DNA of 35,701 bases, taken from the IMG/VR virus record IMGVR_UViG_3300046411_000129, positions 1 to 35,701 of that record; one strand, 5' to 3'. Shown one piece after another: positions 28,253 to 35,701 of this stretch. The notes below the pieces were generated by a model, which worked only from the letters and a program-made list of their open reading frames with translations, was not told the origin of the DNA and searched no databases. The stretch is from a virus. The translations under genes and the position numbers were made by a program. Each line of letters begins with the position of its first letter. The stretch's first letter is position 1.

Positions 28253-30259
28253 CTATTGTCCCTGTGTCTGGTCTGAAGTAAGCATTCTTGCCAGCTGCTT
28301 CTCAACATACTGCACAGCAACTTCTCTCTCGCCTTCAGACATTTCGTCGATGATTTCACTTACCATAATGTTTAAGGCTAACTCAGCGTTGGCACTTGCT
28401 TTTCCTCCAGCAGACAACAAAGTAATAAGCTTGTTGACGTACTGTGGGTTGGTCACGACTTTGGCAAAAACATTAGGAACATAAAGTGCCGCTGCTCCAA
28501 TACCAATCCCGATTCCTGCAGAACCGGCGGCAGTGCCACCAACAACCGCAGCCCCCGGAGCTATTCCTCCCCTCAAAAGCGTACCGGCTCCTTTAAGTCC
28601 TTTAGTTTCCAGCCCTCTCAAAAACAGAGCACCTGTATCTCCTGAGGCAGATTCAGCAGTTTCTCTAATTGCATTCATCAGCTGATTAAATCTAGGGAAA
28701 GCAGGCCCAAGAACTTCTTGGAATATTTTCCGCTGAGTAGGGTTATCCAACTGAATAGCTAAGGTCCTTAGCTGTTGAACATTTGCTACGTCGCCTGACA
28801 AAACCTTGGTAAGTTTTTCTGAAAGAAAACCTTCCCTGAAAAGCCTGTCGACTTCTTCAAACGACTGTACAGACAAGGTTTCTCCAGCCTTCTTAGCAAC
28901 AGAGTACGCTTCTGCCAAGCTTTTCTTCAGTGCTTGAACCTGTTCCAGCCTACTGCCCTTGGCGGCAATATTACCAAGTGACGTGTAGGCCCCTTTAGCT
29001 GCTTGAGTTACAAACCCCGCATTAACTTTAGGCATCATGGCGTTAATAGAGTTCCCGTACGCTTCTTTTAGTGCCTTGTATTCTGCCGCAGCTTTAGGGT
29101 CTATCCTTTCCAAAGTATTTAGTATTGTTTGTCTAATGACTTCGGAGGCTTCCTGAAGCTCTGCGTGAATAACGTCGTTTCTACCGGCTCCTGCTTTAGG
29201 TCCAAACGCAGCGTTAGCTCTGTTGGTAAACGACTTGTCGATCATAAGCAGTTCTGAAACTCTTACCTGACCCGACTGCAAATCCTTAATTCTTTGCATT
29301 GAGTCACGAATAAACTTCAGTGTTTCAGGCTGTACTTTGTCAGCTGCTTGTCCAGTTAAAGTCCTTATGTAAGAATCTATAGGATTAGTCAGAAAACGAC
29401 CATCAATAGTTTTAAAAGTTACCGTAGACAAGGACCTGTTTATTTTGTCTAAGCCCATGCCGTACTGCTTTCTTAAAACTTCTACGCCTTCATCAATTAG
29501 CGTACTAAACGTACTGCCCATGTTGTAGGCATCGTTTGCCATTCCGCTGGCGTTCCTGTTTATCAAATCATTTAAAGAGTCAACGATGGCGTTATTAACG
29601 GCTTCGATGTTAGCAGCCATCTTTTCTCTTGAGATCAAACCTACAGACGCAATCCTCTCTCTGAAGCTATCAAGACCTGACTTCAATACTTGAGAAGGAA
29701 GAAGTGTCGCTCCTTTAGCCTGCAACAGTTTCTGAGTAGCAGCCAAAGACTCTGGAGAACCGGCAGGTAAAACAAGGTCAAGTGCTTCTTGAGCAGTTTC
29801 TTCGACGGATTTTCCATTACGCATACGCAAGGCGTACCATGCAGGCTTGAGTTTAGTCAGGATGCCCATAGTAGCTACGTCTATACCAACAGACCACAAG
29901 GCTGCTTCTATGCCTTCTTTGTAGGCTTCTACAGTAGTTGACCCTTTAAGCTGCTCAGACTGTGCAGTACCGTATCCAGTACCTAATGCACCCATTGTGA
30001 TGCCGCCAACAACGGCCCCCGGAGGGCCTGCTACCGCAAAACCTCCTACAGTTCCTGCCATTGCCGCTCCAAGACCATAAGGCAGGTCCAAGTTCTCTTC
30101 TAAGAAGCTAAGCTCTGGTGCAGGAGGTGGAACAGTGTCGTCGTCAGTTTCTTCTTCTTCAGGAACAGCAGACTTCCCTGTGTACAGTTCCATCTGAGCT
30201 TGGAAACCACTTTGGCTTGGCTCTGAAAGCTTCTGCATTGTCTCTTCAAAAGTGCTCAT
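28253..30259 (-). CDS. Internal virion protein, 668 residues
   Basis: Acidic N-terminus (EEEETDDDTVPPPAP), Gly-rich hydrophobic hairpins at about residues 60-100 (GLGAAMAGTVGGFAVAGPPG) and again at about 580-625 (GGTAAGSAGIGIGIGAAALY), separated by a long helical middle. Position after tail tube, nozzle and two other internal proteins fits the ejection-core proteins that form a DNA channel across the envelope, like T7 gp15/gp16. No lytic transglycosylase motif seen. The start overlaps the preceding stop (TAATG). Confidence 0.7.
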   Translation of the reverse strand: MSTFEETMQKLSEPSQSGFQAQMELYTGKSAVPEEEETDDDTVPPPAPELSFLEENLDLPYGLGAAMAGTVGGFAVAGPPGAVVGGITMGALGTGYGTAQSEQLKGSTTVEAYKEGIEAALWSVGIDVATMGILTKLKPAWYALRMRNGKSVEETAQEALDLVLPAGSPESLAATQKLLQAKGATLLPSQVLKSGLDSFRERIASVGLISREKMAANIEAVNNAIVDSLNDLINRNASGMANDAYNMGSTFSTLIDEGVEVLRKQYGMGLDKINRSLSTVTFKTIDGRFLTNPIDSYIRTLTGQAADKVQPETLKFIRDSMQRIKDLQSGQVRVSELLMIDKSFTNRANAAFGPKAGAGRNDVIHAELQEASEVIRQTILNTLERIDPKAAAEYKALKEAYGNSINAMMPKVNAGFVTQAAKGAYTSLGNIAAKGSRLEQVQALKKSLAEAYSVAKKAGETLSVQSFEEVDRLFREGFLSEKLTKVLSGDVANVQQLRTLAIQLDNPTQRKIFQEVLGPAFPRFNQLMNAIRETAESASGDTGALFLRGLETKGLKGAGTLLRGGIAPGAAVVGGTAAGSAGIGIGIGAAALYVPNVFAKVVTNPQYVNKLITLLSAGGKASANAELALNIMVSEIIDEMSEGEREVAVQYVEKQLARMLTSDQTQGQ

Positions 30260-31620
30260 TATTGATACGCCTTCATAATTTGATCGTAAGTGTACGTTCC
30301 GTTTTTAACAGCTTCCATTGCGTCTGGCCTGTCTTCTGCAGGCAAACCAAAGAAGTCAGACTCTATCACAAGACCCTTAGCACGTCTGTAGTCATCATAA
30401 GTAGGGGACTTAGCCATTGTAATTGAGTTCTGCAGTTCGTTCTCTGCGTTCTGCAATAGCACACTGAGACGACCAATGTTTACTTCTTCATTGTCCACAT
30501 AGTCTATAATGCTTTGGATAGCGTAGTTTCTCTCACCGTCCGAAATAGCACCAGCAAAGCCCTGAAGACGTCGCATAACGGCTTCGGAAAGTATACCGGC
30601 TAAACGACCTTGGGACTGAGGTATTTTTTCTGAGCCTATAAAACGAAGAAGTCCTTTAGACATTTGCCGTGGAACGCCACCGGTTCTAACTTCGTTAGTA
30701 GCCAAAAGATTAATGGCTTCCTGAAGAAGACCTGAGGTTTGCTGAAGCTGGTCCACTCTAAGAGACGCCTCTACTCTGTGACCAGCGTAGTCTGTCTCTA
30801 GCTTTTCTCGCCTAGCCATTTCAGGTTTGTCGGTCTGTACCCTTAAGTCTTTTTGGTCAGTACGCACTAAATTCTGTCCAGTATAAGGTTTACTTCCGGG
30901 GTCGGGTGTAATTGGCCCTCTTTGTGTTGATCCGTCCTTCATTACCATTTCTACTTGAGTATAAGTATCTCCGGTAACTGGGTCCCTAAAGTACAATACA
31001 ATACTTCTCTGAACATTTGGGTCCTTACCGCCAGTCTTAAACTCATCAAAGATTTCTCTGGCTCGTGTCGGAGTAACACCTTCCATTTGAGAAGCGCCCT
31101 TGAAGTAATCGTTTACGTCCTTAGGGCTTTCAAAATCAAAGTTAGGGCTAGACAGCACTTGCTGCAAAAGACCTTCTTGAGTTTGTGTATCCTGTTCACG
31201 CATAAGCTGACGTACGTTTCTAACCTCTTCAGTTCCACCAAGGCCCTGAATGTCCTGCAAGAGGTAGTCAGGAACTGCTTCTCCTCCTCTAGCCATTTGT
31301 GACGCTACGTCCACAGCACTAGCAAGCTCACCTTTTCTCTTGGTGTCCTTCATTTTAGTAGCAGTAGCCGACACTGCTGAAGCAGCCTGATTTCGGCCCA
31401 TAGCCCTAAGCTGCTGAGCAATGTTAAACAAAGCTACGTCGTTGTTGTTTTTCTGAGCTTCGGAAGCTTTCGCCATAAGAGCGTTAAACTCGTCGTCGGT
31501 TTTCTTAGCTCTGTACTGAGCACCTATGCCTCCAAGAGCTTGCCCCGTTTGGAACATGCTTCGACCAAAGTCGGGTCTTGCCAACCCACTCAGTACTTCA
31601 TTTGAAATGTTAATAGCCAT
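30259..31620 (-). CDS. Internal virion protein, 453 residues
   Basis: Almost entirely helical with Gln/Ala-rich segments (EAQKNNNDVALFNIAQQLRA, LRVDQLQQTSGLLQEAINLL). A beta-like insertion (RSIVLYFRDPVTGDTYTQVE) sits mid-protein. Similar helical proteins sit between nozzle and terminal ejection protein in marine podoviruses. Assigned by position and composition, likely part of the internal core. Confidence 0.65.
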   Translation of the reverse strand: MAINISNEVLSGLARPDFGRSMFQTGQALGGIGAQYRAKKTDDEFNALMAKASEAQKNNNDVALFNIAQQLRAMGRNQAASAVSATATKMKDTKRKGELASAVDVASQMARGGEAVPDYLLQDIQGLGGTEEVRNVRQLMREQDTQTQEGLLQQVLSSPNFDFESPKDVNDYFKGASQMEGVTPTRAREIFDEFKTGGKDPNVQRSIVLYFRDPVTGDTYTQVEMVMKDGSTQRGPITPDPGSKPYTGQNLVRTDQKDLRVQTDKPEMARREKLETDYAGHRVEASLRVDQLQQTSGLLQEAINLLATNEVRTGGVPRQMSKGLLRFIGSEKIPQSQGRLAGILSEAVMRRLQGFAGAISDGERNYAIQSIIDYVDNEEVNIGRLSVLLQNAENELQNSITMAKSPTYDDYRRAKGLVIESDFFGLPAEDRPDAMEAVKNGTYTYDQIMKAYQ

Positions 31621-31631
31621 TTTAAAACCCC

Positions 31632-32468
31632 TTAAAGACTAAATAGACTCTTTGAGCCACCACTGACAAGACCACCACCTAAATCTCCTAGCAAGCTTGC
31701 TTGTCCTATAGAAGAAGACAACAAAGCATTAATAGCAGCTGCGTAACTTTCTCCGTAAGTTTGTGCCTGCTCAGACATTGCTTCACGCCTACGTTCAGAA
31801 GCAGCCATACCGGGCTCCAGTGCTGCCAGTGTCTGTCCCTGAGGCAAGTAGGAAGCCTCAAGAAGACTTGCACCTGCCTGACGATCTCTGTCTTGGTCAG
31901 CCCGTGCGAACTCCATAGCCGTTAGCACGTCTCTAGCTTGTTGCTCTTCTTGTGCTTGCGCTAGGGCCAGCTGCTCTGAAGTGCCTCCAAACATCGCTGT
32001 ACGGGTCCCTAAGCGTCCTTGAGCAGCTAAACGCTCTTCTAAGGCTAAACGCTCTCTTTCTCTCTCAGGAGCCCTGAGTGCGGCTAAACGCTCTAAGACA
32101 GCCGTCTCACGGTCTGCAATAGGGTCCTGAGCAGACGTAAACATCGTCGTAGCACCCGACAGAAGATTTTTACGTAAAGTTTCTTCATCAGGAGACAGCG
32201 AAACGTCATAGGTAAACTGACCTGTTTCGGGGTCTTCGACCATACCAAACTGACTGCCAGTAGCTGTCGTTACTGTATAAGGCTGGAACTCCAGCATTCC
32301 GCTAAGCTCAGGGCCTAAGCCTTGGACAAACTCGCCTGTGGTTTCGTCAACGAATCCGGGGCCAAAGCGATTAAAAGCTTCTTGACCAGTAGCGCCTAGC
32401 TTATCATAAGCCTCTTTTATCAGTCCAGCCCCGGCTCCTATCCCTAAAATTTCTGCAAGATAACTCAT
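31632..32468 (-). CDS. Internal virion protein, 278 residues (T7 gp14-like position)
   Basis: Hydrophobic Gly-rich N-terminus (EILGIGAGAGLIKEAYDKLG), long charged helices (APERERERLALEERLAAQGR), then TMFGGTSEQLALAQAQEEQQ and a Ser/Gly-rich C-terminus. Marine podoviruses have such a protein directly after the nozzle; it would be ejected into the outer membrane as T7 gp14 is. Motif evidence is weak, position evidence good. Confidence 0.68.
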   Translation of the reverse strand: MSYLAEILGIGAGAGLIKEAYDKLGATGQEAFNRFGPGFVDETTGEFVQGLGPELSGMLEFQPYTVTTATGSQFGMVEDPETGQFTYDVSLSPDEETLRKNLLSGATTMFTSAQDPIADRETAVLERLAALRAPERERERLALEERLAAQGRLGTRTAMFGGTSEQLALAQAQEEQQARDVLTAMEFARADQDRDRQAGASLLEASYLPQGQTLAALEPGMAASERRREAMSEQAQTYGESYAAAINALLSSSIGQASLLGDLGGGLVSGGSKSLFSL

Positions 32469-32477
32469 TCTTAACTC

Positions 32478-34010
32478 CTAAAGAAGCTTTCCTAATAAAG
32501 CCATTACGTTAATCTCCTGTAGTGACAAAGCAAAACCGTTGATGTCTGCCTCCATACCTACCGTAACACTTGTGCCATAACCAGTGGCGTTTACGTTTCT
32601 TCTACTGGTTACGTTGTCACCTGTTGTGTACTCAGACGTGGTATTAAACTCACTGACGTTAAATTCTCCGCTGATGCCCCCACCTGTAAGTGGTAGTCTT
32701 TCCGTACTAAACACTGTACTAAAATCATAAGCCCACTTAAGAAATGCATCAGAAACATTTGAGCTAACAATAGTTGGTCTAATTTTCTTTAGTAGTTTTA
32801 TTCTAGCGGCGTCACCAAAAGTAAGTCCGGGGCTATAATATTTAAATCGGTACTTAGCGTTGTTGTCTGTGTAGCCTGTATATTCGCTTATTCCGTTGCT
32901 AGTACCTATGTACAAAGTGCCGTTGTTTAAGCGACTAAAAGAACTAAAGCCTGTACCAATCCAACGAGTAACACGGTAAGCGCCGTTATCTAATTCACCC
33001 CTGACGTCAAAACAATAGATTACGTCCTGACCGACAAACGACAACAAATAAAAGTTTTCTTCTGGACTATAGACAGACCTAAAAGATTCTGTTTCACTTT
33101 GTAACGAAATAATAATGTCTTTTGTAATATTAGAAGACAGAGAAGATATAGGCGCTGATTTTTCTTGTATTGTTCTACCAATACTCATAAGTCCTGCTTG
33201 GGACAAAAATATTACGTCAGTTCCTGTGTTTTGTACGGTGTCTCTGTCTACACAACCAACATTAGACATTGTGTCTAAAAGAGTCATTGAGGCGGGTGCA
33301 GTTGCCCCTTGATATATAACAATACTACGTTTTCCAAAAATAACTAAAAACCCGTTATGGGCCTCTAATGCAACTATTTCGTCGTGTCCGTCAGGCCAGA
33401 CTGTAGAAATATCAAGAGAGCCTGAGCTTCCTCCTGACCATACATGCCCTAATAAAAGATCAGACCAGTAAATAGTGGATTTGTCAGCACTAAAGTCGGC
33501 AGTCCACAAACGACCATAACCAGCGATTACTTCGTTGCCAAACATTGTACTTGAAACTCCCGCAGCCCCAGCAACCGTGCTGAGTTTTGCCACAGAACCT
33601 CCGTTGGCGTACACTAACGGTTCATGCCCTCTTTGAAAAAAGTATATCTTGTCGTTGAAGTTCACCATCTTCCAGTTGTCGGCATTGATAGTGTAACTTC
33701 CGGGAGTTTCGTCTACAAGCGTAGTCGTCCCGCTCATTATTTTGTTGTTTCCTACAGAAAAAACTTTAGTGTTTCCTGCGTCATCTTTAAACTGCTTTAT
33801 AGCACGTATAGTTTTGTTTGTGCCTAAAACTGTTTTGTTAGTGGTCAGTAAGTTGTGACCCTTACGAGCAGCCACACGTCCCCGCTTGTCAATAACAGCG
33901 TTGTCTGCTATCTCAGCAAACGTAGGGTCTTGAGCAATCGGAGAGTCTTCGGTGTTTATGCCTTTGAAACCCGGAGCTACAAGATTAATGCTTTTAAGTT
34001 GACTCGCCAT
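32478..34010 (-). CDS. Tail nozzle (tail tubular protein B-like)
   Basis: 510 residues. The N-terminus (VAPGFKGINTEDSPIAQDPT, FAEIADNAVIDKRGRVAARK) is the conserved start of marine-podovirus nozzle proteins, followed by beta-propeller-like repeats (DNWKMVNFNDKIYFFQRGHE, GHDEIVALEAHNGFLVIFGK). It sits directly after the adaptor gene (2-bp gap). It closes the tail and binds the fibres. Confidence 0.83.
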   Translation of the reverse strand: MASQLKSINLVAPGFKGINTEDSPIAQDPTFAEIADNAVIDKRGRVAARKGHNLLTTNKTVLGTNKTIRAIKQFKDDAGNTKVFSVGNNKIMSGTTTLVDETPGSYTINADNWKMVNFNDKIYFFQRGHEPLVYANGGSVAKLSTVAGAAGVSSTMFGNEVIAGYGRLWTADFSADKSTIYWSDLLLGHVWSGGSSGSLDISTVWPDGHDEIVALEAHNGFLVIFGKRSIVIYQGATAPASMTLLDTMSNVGCVDRDTVQNTGTDVIFLSQAGLMSIGRTIQEKSAPISSLSSNITKDIIISLQSETESFRSVYSPEENFYLLSFVGQDVIYCFDVRGELDNGAYRVTRWIGTGFSSFSRLNNGTLYIGTSNGISEYTGYTDNNAKYRFKYYSPGLTFGDAARIKLLKKIRPTIVSSNVSDAFLKWAYDFSTVFSTERLPLTGGGISGEFNVSEFNTTSEYTTGDNVTSRRNVNATGYGTSVTVGMEADINGFALSLQEINVMALLGKLL

Positions 34011-34012
34011 AT

Positions 34013-34660
34013 TTATACCGTATGGAATATCATTTCTTCAGGATGTTTAGCAGCGTCTAAAGCTACGGCATCTGCTAGTGTTTTGTTAGCAATCTCAAAA
34101 TACTCCGACACCGACGTGCCTCCGGTTTCTCCACGCTCACGAACGAGCAAAGCCAAAGCCATGTTAATGACAGGCTTAGAAGGTACTAATAACACGTCAG
34201 CGTTGTTACTCAGGTCTGCTTGTCTTTTTATAACGTCAAAACGTAAATTGTACACGCCGTCTGGTGTAGGCCCCACAAGAACCTGAGTATCGCCGCTGGC
34301 GTCTAAACCGTTAAATGTGTAGTATTTTGGTGCACCTTGCACAGCTTCTGCAATGTACAAAGCGTTGTTAAACCAGTCCTTAGTTTGATAGCCCATAAAA
34401 CAATTTTGTGTGTCGTTAAGTACGGACATAACTTTAACACTATCGCCACTACCAGTCAAAGAATAAGTGTTGTCTGAAGCTGTAGTGGAAATAGAAATAG
34501 TTGCACGTAAGGCAGACCAGTCTGTAGTCTCTTCTACAATTTGTTTTGCGTCGTTGATGTAGTCACTAACCATAGTTGAGTAAGTTGTTTCTGAAACAGC
34601 ACCTACCGTCTCTTCTCGCAGCCTACGCAATATGTTGTTCATTAAGTTCAAGTAAGTCAT
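34013..34660 (-). CDS. Head-tail adaptor (tail tubular protein A-like)
   Basis: 215 residues. The pattern LNLMNNILRRLREETVGAVS, DYINDAKQIVEETTDWSALR, and the C-terminal helix NMALALLVRERGETGGTSVS fits the gp11/gp4-type adaptor of T7-like phages, which joins the portal to the nozzle. Located between the big repeat protein and the nozzle gene. Confidence 0.82.
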   Translation of the reverse strand: MTYLNLMNNILRRLREETVGAVSETTYSTMVSDYINDAKQIVEETTDWSALRATISISTTASDNTYSLTGSGDSVKVMSVLNDTQNCFMGYQTKDWFNNALYIAEAVQGAPKYYTFNGLDASGDTQVLVGPTPDGVYNLRFDVIKRQADLSNNADVLLVPSKPVINMALALLVRERGETGGTSVSEYFEIANKTLADAVALDAAKHPEEMIFHTV

Positions 34661-34677
34661 TTACAATTCCTTAGTAA

Positions 34678-35701
34678 TCAGGAGAAAAGACTGTTTTTCA
34701 GTTCTTTTTTAACAAAGCCGTCCAAAACATTAATTGCTCTTACGGGCGCTCTGTACTGTACAGCCACAAATGGCTGACGTTGGTAGTCAGGCAAAGGTGC
34801 AAAAAGCCCCCTGCCGCCACCGCCGCCACCTCCGCCACCACCGGAGCTTTCTTCTTCTTCTTCCTCTTCTGGCTCTTCTGGAGGAGGGGTAGTTGTAGGC
34901 GTAACACAATTACCGTTTGCGTCTTCAACAGTTCCTTCAGGACACACACACATGTCCGTGCCATCCGAACTCATAACTTTACCGCTACCTTGTCCTGCAC
35001 AAGGGTCAGGAGGCGGAGGAGTGCCAGTACTGACACAAACACCCTGTGCATTTTCAACAGTACCCTCAGGACACTCGCACGGGCCGTCGCTGGTTGTTCT
35101 TACTTTACCACCTGTGCACTCACCATTAGGAGGAGGAGGAGGAGGCTCAACTACTACAACGTTGTTACAGTCATTTAAGTTATTAACCGTTTGTCCTGCT
35201 TTATCAGTTCCTTCAGGACATTCTATGGTTGTGACAGTAGTACCACAGTCGTTCAAATTACTAACCGTTTGTCCTGCTTTATCAGTTCCTTCAGGACATT
35301 CTATGGTTGTGACAGTAGTACCACAGTCGTTCAAATTACTAACCGTTTGTCCAGCCTTAGGAGTTCCTTCAGGACATTCTATGGTTGTGACAGTAGTACC
35401 ACAGTCGTTCAAATTACTAACCGTTTGTCCAGCCTTAGGAGTTCCTTCAGGACATTCTATGGTTGTGACAGTAGTACCACAGTCGTTCAAATTACTAACC
35501 GTTTGTCCAGCCTTAGGAGTTCCTTCAGGACATTCTATGGTTGTGACAGTAGTATTACACTGGTCTAAGTTATCAACCATTTGCCCTGCTTTATCAGTTC
35601 CTTCGGGGCATTCAATTTGGACTATAGTATTGCTACATTCGCTTATGTCATTAACCATTTGCCCTGCTTTATCAGTTCCTTCGGGGCATTCAATTTGAGT
35701 T
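34678..35701 (-). CDS. Giant Cys-rich repeat protein, C-terminal 341 codons (continues from 1-2139)
   Basis: The frame enters at codon position 35700 without a start (an internal ATG at 35658 is only a repeat Met). It contains seven 26-residue repeats, then a Pro-rich linker, two Cys modules (CECPEGTVENAQG, CVCPEGTVEDANGNCV), an acidic run, a 10-residue Gly run and a final GLFAPLPDYQRQPFVAVQYR segment ending KKELKNSLFS. Repeat consensus: ECPEGT-D/PKAGQ-V-NL-D-C---V--I with two Cys per repeat. The short hydrophobic C-terminal motif after poly-Gly recurs in marine phage virion proteins. Function unknown, likely external to the virion. Confidence 0.85.
   Translation of the reverse strand, partial: TQIECPEGTDKAGQMVNDISECSNTIVQIECPEGTDKAGQMVDNLDQCNTTVTTIECPEGTPKAGQTVSNLNDCGTTVTTIECPEGTPKAGQTVSNLNDCGTTVTTIECPEGTPKAGQTVSNLNDCGTTVTTIECPEGTDKAGQTVSNLNDCGTTVTTIECPEGTDKAGQTVNNLNDCNNVVVVEPPPPPPNGECTGGKVRTTSDGPCECPEGTVENAQGVCVSTGTPPPPDPCAGQGSGKVMSSDGTDMCVCPEGTVEDANGNCVTPTTTPPPEEPEEEEEEESSGGGGGGGGGGRGLFAPLPDYQRQPFVAVQYRAPVRAINVLDGFVKKELKNSLFS
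35179..35701 (-). repeat. 78-bp coding tandem repeats, right end (about seven units)
   Basis: The CAGTTCCTTC...GG-CATTC landmark recurs at about 35205, 35283, 35361, 35439, 35517, 35595 and 35673, exactly 78 bp apart. Units 1-2 and 3-5 form near-identical subgroups (TATCAG versus TTAGGAG variants), the sixth (B, 35515-35592) differs and the last copies match the left contig end. Confidence 0.95.
35593..35701. other. Terminal overlap with 79-187 (circular or permuted genome)
   Basis: All 109 bases match 79-187. With the shared reading frame this shows the window ends are adjacent in the real molecule. It is an assembly cut inside the repeats rather than a demonstrated physical phage end. Confidence 0.92.

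Noticed and set aside
34952-35698. Long plus-strand ORF (248 residues) over the repeats
   Set aside because: It is the antisense shadow of the 78-bp repeats; the minus frame has Cys-rich, in-phase, wrapped coding continuity and the plus frame has no ribosome site or neighbours.
35593-35701. Physical direct terminal repeat of a T7-like linear genome
   Set aside because: The shared sequence is part of a coding repeat array inside one gene, so it is better explained by an assembly cut at repeats; true ends cannot be seen.
1-35701. Integrase, excision or lysogeny module; phage RNA polymerase
   Set aside because: No protein with recombinase or single-subunit polymerase motifs was found, so a virulent lifestyle using host RNA polymerase is the simplest reading.

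Overview
The window is an essentially complete genome of a virulent, T7-like short-tailed marine bacteriophage (podovirus), opened by the assembler inside a coding repeat array. The last 109 bases (35593-35701) are identical to bases 79-187, and one minus-strand reading frame runs off the left end and continues in frame from the right end. The real molecule is therefore circular or circularly permuted, about 35.5-35.6 kb. There is no integrase, repressor or phage RNA polymerase, and no tRNA was seen. The gene content (T7-type replisome, vitamin B12-dependent ribonucleotide reductase, no RNA polymerase, many tiny basic proteins typical of marine phages) resembles the SIO1/cobavirus type of marine podovirus. 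That placement is an inference from memory, not a search.

Layout. Everything radiates from a noncoding hub at 15.7-16.4 kb. The hub holds a consensus sigma70 promoter firing leftwards, an AT-rich stretch, a dense cluster of eight DnaA-box-like 9-mers, and a set of TTGGCA/TGCCAA repeats, one of which contains a perfect sigma54-type -24/-12 match. Leftwards (minus strand) lie the late genes: small terminase, an overlapping 54-residue gene, M15 endolysin, an IscU Fe-S scaffold, a glutaredoxin-like protein, large terminase, portal, a run of tiny basic proteins, scaffold and major capsid, then fibre-like proteins, small membrane/holin genes and a giant Cys-rich repeat protein. The set wraps through the contig ends into the tail tube/nozzle and three internal virion proteins, ending at 28.07 kb. 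Rightwards (plus strand) lie the early genes: about 14 small unknown proteins including a GP88-family protein, then single-strand binding protein, primase-helicase, DNA polymerase, three nucleases, a DUF3310 protein, a lipoprotein and the ribonucleotide reductase. The two transcription units converge and overlap by 6 bp at 28066-28071.

How it fits together. With no RNA polymerase of its own, the phage appears to rely on host RNA polymerase (TTGACA/TATACT-like promoters at 15.7 kb, 8.9 kb and 25.3 kb) and probably on host DnaA for origin opening, then hands over to its own helicase, polymerase and SSB. Deoxynucleotides come from the class II reductase and from DNA breakdown by endonuclease I and a Cas4/RecB-like nuclease. 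The most unusual metabolic cargo is the IscU-glutaredoxin pair in the late operon. Its IscU keeps every ligand and the LPPVK chaperone site at E. coli numbering, and the phage also encodes a nuclease with a Cas4-type four-cysteine Fe-S pattern that could be a client.
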